Shown piece after piece: positions 60,520 to 64,000 of a DNA stretch of 64,000 nucleotides (within the stretch, counting starts at the first letter, position 1; every line of letters starts with the position of its first letter). The notes beneath the pieces were generated by a model. That model had not been told where the DNA came from. It ran no database searches and saw only the letters and a list, made by a program, of their open reading frames with translations. The stretch covers positions 2,914,001 through 2,978,000 of the forward strand of contig NC_065903.1 in NCBI RefSeq assembly GCF_905147045.1. The letters are read 5' to 3'. This DNA is from Nymphalis io. Taxonomy: Eukaryota > Arthropoda > Insecta > Lepidoptera > Nymphalidae. Both the position numbers and the translations under genes were made by a program.

Positions 60520-60562
60520 TTATATGTAGGCGGACTAACAAATTGGCCACCTGATGGTTAAT
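60520..60562 (-). mobile_element. A-tailed retroelement, 3'-end relic
   Basis: TAGGCGGACTAACAAATTGG followed by CCACCTGATGGTTAATA matches the reversed 3' end of the family (GGCGGACGAGCATATGGGCC, ACCTGATGGTAAGTG). Confidence 0.6.
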
Positions 60563-60944
60563 AAAGGTTTATAAAGACGTATTTACGATATTATATTTTT
60601 CGACATATTGAATGAAAATTAATGGTAATAAGAAACGAACAGTTACTTTGAAATTAAATCAACAGTTATTTTATATATATATATTTTATATCGCACAAAG
60701 CTATTATTATTATTATAAAATTCAACAGTCGTTCGAAGGTAATTATTACGCGTACAGAGTATCACATTTTGTATAATATGACAACTTTCTGATTGTTCAA
60801 AGTTCGTTGCTAATAAGGCAAGTTCGGTAAAATTTCGTTTCACCCCTTTGGTTGAACAGTTAACCAATCGAAAATTATGATCTTCGTATGAAATATCATT
60901 TGTTTGAAATATCGTGTTACTCATATGTGAACAATTATGTAAAA

Positions 60945-61012
60945 AAACTTGTTTTATAATATGAAAATTATAAAACAAGTTTAACAGTTTTCATAATATT
61001 ATACAACAAGTT
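60945..61012. repeat. Hairpin (16-bp stem, 6-nt loop) plus a third near-copy of the arm
   Basis: 60945-60960 pairs exactly with 60967-60982; the loop is ATGAAA. A third segment at about 60987-61012 repeats the arm and loop again in inverted orientation with a few changes. Confidence 0.85.
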
Positions 61013-61041
61013 TAATTTATTTACGCACGTTTCTATCTTAT

Positions 61042-61105
61042 ACAAGCTGTGCCGCGCGATTTCACCCGCGTTATACGATACGGATCCGCCCTCTGAGTCT
61101 GGAAT
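61042..61105 (+). repeat. Interspersed-repeat start fragment
   Basis: AGCTGTGCCGCGCGATTTCA then CCCGCGTTATACGATACGG matches the TGTGCCGCGCGGTTTCACCC string that starts a common lepidopteran repeat. Only the start is recognisable. Confidence 0.45.
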
Positions 61106-61443
61106 GTAATATTATATAGTCTGCATAGAGAGTGAACCAGTGGGCTGTAAATAAACAATACTATAACAACATATGATATAATCATCATAGGGTCGTACAT
61201 GAGCACTATTAACCGTAATAGTTACTGTATTAACCGTCGGAGTCCTAATATTATTATTGTTGTGTTTATTGCTCGATAAGCAACATAATTTTTTTAACTA
61301 TAGGATGTATTTACATAAAGCCCCTTATAGTTACTGTATAAATCATGACCGCGATAACGTATGATAATTTAATATTTCAATAATGGAAATTTTAAATAAA
61401 ACGAGTTATGAAACATGATTAGAGGTAGCGACGACTGTGTGTA

Positions 61444-61493
61444 ATGACGATGATTGAGAATATATTGAAAAATATATTCTCAATCATCGTCAT
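61444..61493. repeat. Perfect hairpin, 23-bp stem, GAAA loop
   Basis: 61444-61466 is the exact reverse complement of 61471-61493, with loop GAAA at 61467-61470. Downstream the loop-side sequence GAATATATTGAAA is repeated at about 61500-61534. Confidence 0.95.
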
Positions 61494-61593
61494 ATATATT
61501 GAATATATTGAAACTGTTGAATATATTGAAAATTCAAGACTTCTAACTCGTCCAGATAGATATCAATGTTTTTACAGATACGTAGTAGTAAGT

Positions 61594-61944
61594 ATTTTTT
61601 TTTTAAATTTACAGGCTTGCGCTTAACTGTATATCACACCTGATGGAAAGTGAGATACAGTCTAAGATAGAGCGTGCTTGCCTAGAAGATGCCTATTCAC
61701 TCTAGACTTGAAGGTACCCACATTGTAGGTGGTGGGGAAAACGGAGGTCGGGAGGGTATTCCAGACCTTGGCGGTGCGTATCAGAAACGAGGAAGCAAAT
61801 CGTTTCTTACGTGTCTTAAATACGTCAACTACGTACGGGTGCAGATCTTTTCGATGCCTCGCGGTTCTATGGTAAAAAGGTGACGGGAGAACCAAATTAA
61901 ATAATTCCTCAGCACTCTCCGAAATATATCCTGTAGAATACCGA
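61594..61944 (-). mobile_element. 5'-truncated LINE 3' end with open C-terminal frame
   Basis: The minus frame (stop at 61662) encodes the LINE ORF2 C-terminus: SESAEELFNLVLPSPFYHRT, TRKKRFASSFLIRTAKVWNT and YNVGTFKSRVNRHLLGKHA. This is the same kind of tail as at 29390 but another family. The A tail is the T run at 61595-61604. The 3' end contains CACTTTCCATCAGGTG with flanking ACTGTA/TACAGT able to pair. Its 5' side joins a SINE fragment directly. Confidence 0.85.
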
Positions 61945-62013
61945 AGTAAAGTAAGTAACAGCCTGTAAATGTCCCACTGCTGGGCTAAGGCCTCCTCTCC
62001 CTTGAGGAGAAGG
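61945..62013 (-). mobile_element. tRNA-SINE 3' fragment fused to the LINE tail
   Basis: GTAAGTAACAGCCTGTAAAT, GTCCCACTGCTGGGCTAAGG and CCTCCTCTCCCTTGAGGAGA are the reversed last 65-70 bp of the SINE, including its tail. It lies in the same orientation as the LINE and touches its truncated 5' end. The pair is flanked by TACGTAGTA (61579-61587 and 62014-62022). Confidence 0.85.
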
Positions 62014-62022
62014 TACGTAGTA

Positions 62023-62390
62023 ATATATATCAATGATTAGGTCGATCATACGTCATTGACCTAGTATTTAGTTTGTAGTACAAATTAATATTACTTATTA
62101 GCTTATTATCTTATGGACATGTTTAAATAAGATTTAAGTATATATACTTTCCGTATATGTATGTTCTTTTCATTGCAATGAAATTTTGTAATAATGCTCA
62201 AAATGGCTTAAGTAGTACGTAACAAATAAAACTATTCGTTTTAATTTAATATATAACCCCGATAAAGTAAGTCATCGATTCAAGTAACTTACGACTTTTA
62301 CAGGACATAAATTAAAATAATAACGGATAGCTTAGTTTTGTAATTGACTAAAACTACTGCCTTGGATTTATATTTTGAAAGTTTACCTTA
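62023..62390. other. Unique AT-rich non-coding DNA
   Basis: No gene or repeat recognised. Confidence 0.4.
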
Positions 62391-62684
62391 TTTTTTTTTA
62401 TAGAATAGAAAGGCGGACGAGCATATGGGCCACCTGATGGTAAGTGGTCACCAACGCCCATAGACATTGGCATTGTAAGAAATGTTAACCATCGCTTACA
62501 TCACCAATGCGCCACCAACCTTGGGAACTGAGAGGTTATGTCTCTTGTGCCTGTAATTACACTGTCACAATCAACCTTCAAACCGGAACACAACAATACC
62601 AAGTACTGCTGTTTCGCGGTAGAATAACTGATGCGTGGGTGGTACCTACCCAGACGAGCTTGCACAAAGCTCTACCACCAGTAA
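62391..62684 (-). mobile_element. A-tailed non-autonomous retroelement, near-complete copy
   Basis: Minus-strand copy; the T run at 62391-62399 is its A tail. It holds all landmarks from TAGAATAGAAAGGCGGACGA to CTCTACCACCAGTAA on the plus strand. TATGGGC (62424-62430) and GCCCATA (62456-62462) can pair around the CACCTGATGGTAAG motif. An AAGACGTACGTCTT palindrome lies at its 5' edge (62683-62696). Confidence 0.88.
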
Positions 62685-64000
62685 GACGTACGTCTTTTAT
62701 GTACAGACGTATTCATACATTTCTACTTACTATAAATACAATTAAATAATAAATTGTTTAATTCCAAATTAAATTTAATGAAGTAATACTAAAGTCGTCG
62801 GGCGTCGATGGATTTCATACCAAAGTAAAGACACAATTCCGGAAAATGCAGTTGTGTTTAGATTTATTTTGTAAGACTCATAGAAATTTACGCCGCAACC
62901 AACGACATTCCAGCTGTTATTAAGCCCCTTAAGAATATTCTAATGAATAAACGTGTCTACATGAATCGTCGTTGTGTACACGTGAACGAATAATTCCATC
63001 TCAAGAAATAATTTATTGTTAAAGATCTTCATTATAAAGCAAAATGCTATTTAAGTATTATTATATATTTTATATCCACTAAAACAGCTTGATGATTTCA
63101 CTACTTTTTTCAGTCTTCGTGCCACTATTATAGCAGTGTCTTCTGTTAATATAGGTTATGTAAACATCATACGAGGCACTGGCTCCGATCCAAGCTTTCT
63201 CAATGTATGGCACAAAGAAAAAAATCTCCAATACATGTGTTACCGTACAGAACGTCGCCGATATGCAAATCTCTATTAGCCTTCAGAGAGGCCTAGCGCT
63301 CGTTGCTTTTTACAACTCGAACTGTTAAGGTTAACTGCGCTTCTTTCCAGCTTAAGGAAACTTAGGCGGCCTTAGCGTGAACGGTCCCTTTGGAAACATT
63401 CTCATTGGTGATTATGTCCATACCCTTGTAACTAGAAAACTATCCTGACATGTATGGCACAATTCAAAGCCTTTAGGTTGTTTGTTGTTAGGTGACAGTT
63501 ATTTATGAAGAAATATCAGTTATATCAAAATAAATTTATCGATAATGATTTAATAATTTTACTGTTACGTGATATTATTTGGTAATTAGAAATGATTTTT
63601 GCAAGATTGAACGAAAATATTTAGAAGAAGTAATTCTAAAAATATTTTTCATACATAAACCCATTAAATTTATTATAATACCGTTATTTACCGGCATAGT
63701 ATGATGTTTAATTAAAGCGAAATATACAAACTGTTTCTATTAAAACGTTCGTAATTGTAATTCCAAATATAGTATGGTATTGATCGGCAACAAAAATGTC
63801 TCCGTCGTGTATCCCAATTAGAGCTGACATTGATTCCGTCTGCAGGCTTCGGCTGGCTGGACCAAAATAAACGCTGGATCGATACAATTCGCTTCTGAAT
63901 GTAAACTTTATGAGTTAGAAAATTCTAGCCGGGAGGCCGATGTTCGGTTTTAACAACAGAAATAAAGGGATCGTACCTCACATTTCGAACACATTTTTTA
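62685..64000. other. Unique non-coding DNA
   Basis: No gene or repeat family recognised. 63120-63480 is less AT-rich. The window ends inside unannotated sequence. Confidence 0.4.

Noticed and set aside
61444..61493. microRNA precursor at the 23-bp hairpin
   Set aside because: The stem is perfect with a 4-nt loop and too short for a typical insect pre-miRNA, which has imperfect stems of about 30 bp and a larger loop.
1..64000. CRISPR array, phage, operon or other bacterial system
   Set aside because: No regularly spaced repeats or bacterial genes are seen; the repeats are dispersed retroelements typical of an insect genome.

Overview
The window looks like non-coding nuclear DNA from a moth or butterfly (Lepidoptera), most likely a nymphalid-type butterfly. 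It is strongly AT-rich and has no recognisable host exon, tRNA, rRNA or gene-like run of codons. It carries a dense set of retroelements typical of lepidopteran genomes: tRNA-headed SINEs, an RTE-type LINE, 5'-truncated non-LTR LINE tails, and an A-tailed non-autonomous repeat present in many copies. Assignment to Lepidoptera rests on recognising these repeat sequences, not on a database search. The window could be a long intron or an intergenic region.

Layout: 1-10 kb is mostly unique AT-rich DNA. It holds A-tailed repeats (1675-1967 -, 2928-3111 +, 4568-4708 +), one complete tRNA-SINE (3419-3723 +) with an exact target-site duplication (TSD), and a second tRNA-headed SINE family (8071-8330 -). 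The only large coding relic is an RTE-clade LINE on the minus strand (10981-14269), essentially full length. It has endonuclease and reverse transcriptase motifs but is broken by frameshifts and by a 99-bp nested insertion of an RTE 3' end. From 15 to 30 kb there are tRNA-SINEs (15174-15470 -, 21754-22027 +, 25118-25427 -), more A-tailed repeats, and three LINE 3' ends (18463-19275 +, 25971-26345 -, 29390-29826 +). From 30 to 57 kb only scattered repeats interrupt long featureless AT-rich stretches. From 57 to 64 kb there are long perfect hairpins, decayed and intact SINEs, a LINE/SINE chimera (61594-62013 -) and a final A-tailed repeat (62391-62684 -).

How the elements relate: two LINE/parasite partnerships can be read directly from the sequence. 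First, the tRNA-SINEs end in a segment that matches the 3' end of the RTE element in the same window (GAGGCCT..., CAGCAGTGG, GGCTGTT, then a short tandem-repeat tail). This suggests the SINE borrows the RTE machinery. Second, the A-tailed repeats share the motif CTTACCATCAGGTG near their 3' ends with LINE tails at 29.4-29.8 kb and (with two changes) 61.6 kb. In all three the motif sits at the top of a stem-loop whose lower stem differs in sequence but can still pair, which looks like a shared reverse-transcriptase recognition hairpin.

A third theme is a set of perfect inverted repeats with loops of 3-6 nt (22340, 39019, 46051, 57714, 60945, 61444). They look like template-switch (snap-back) mutations rather than genes. 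No CRISPR array, operon, phage or bacterial system is present.
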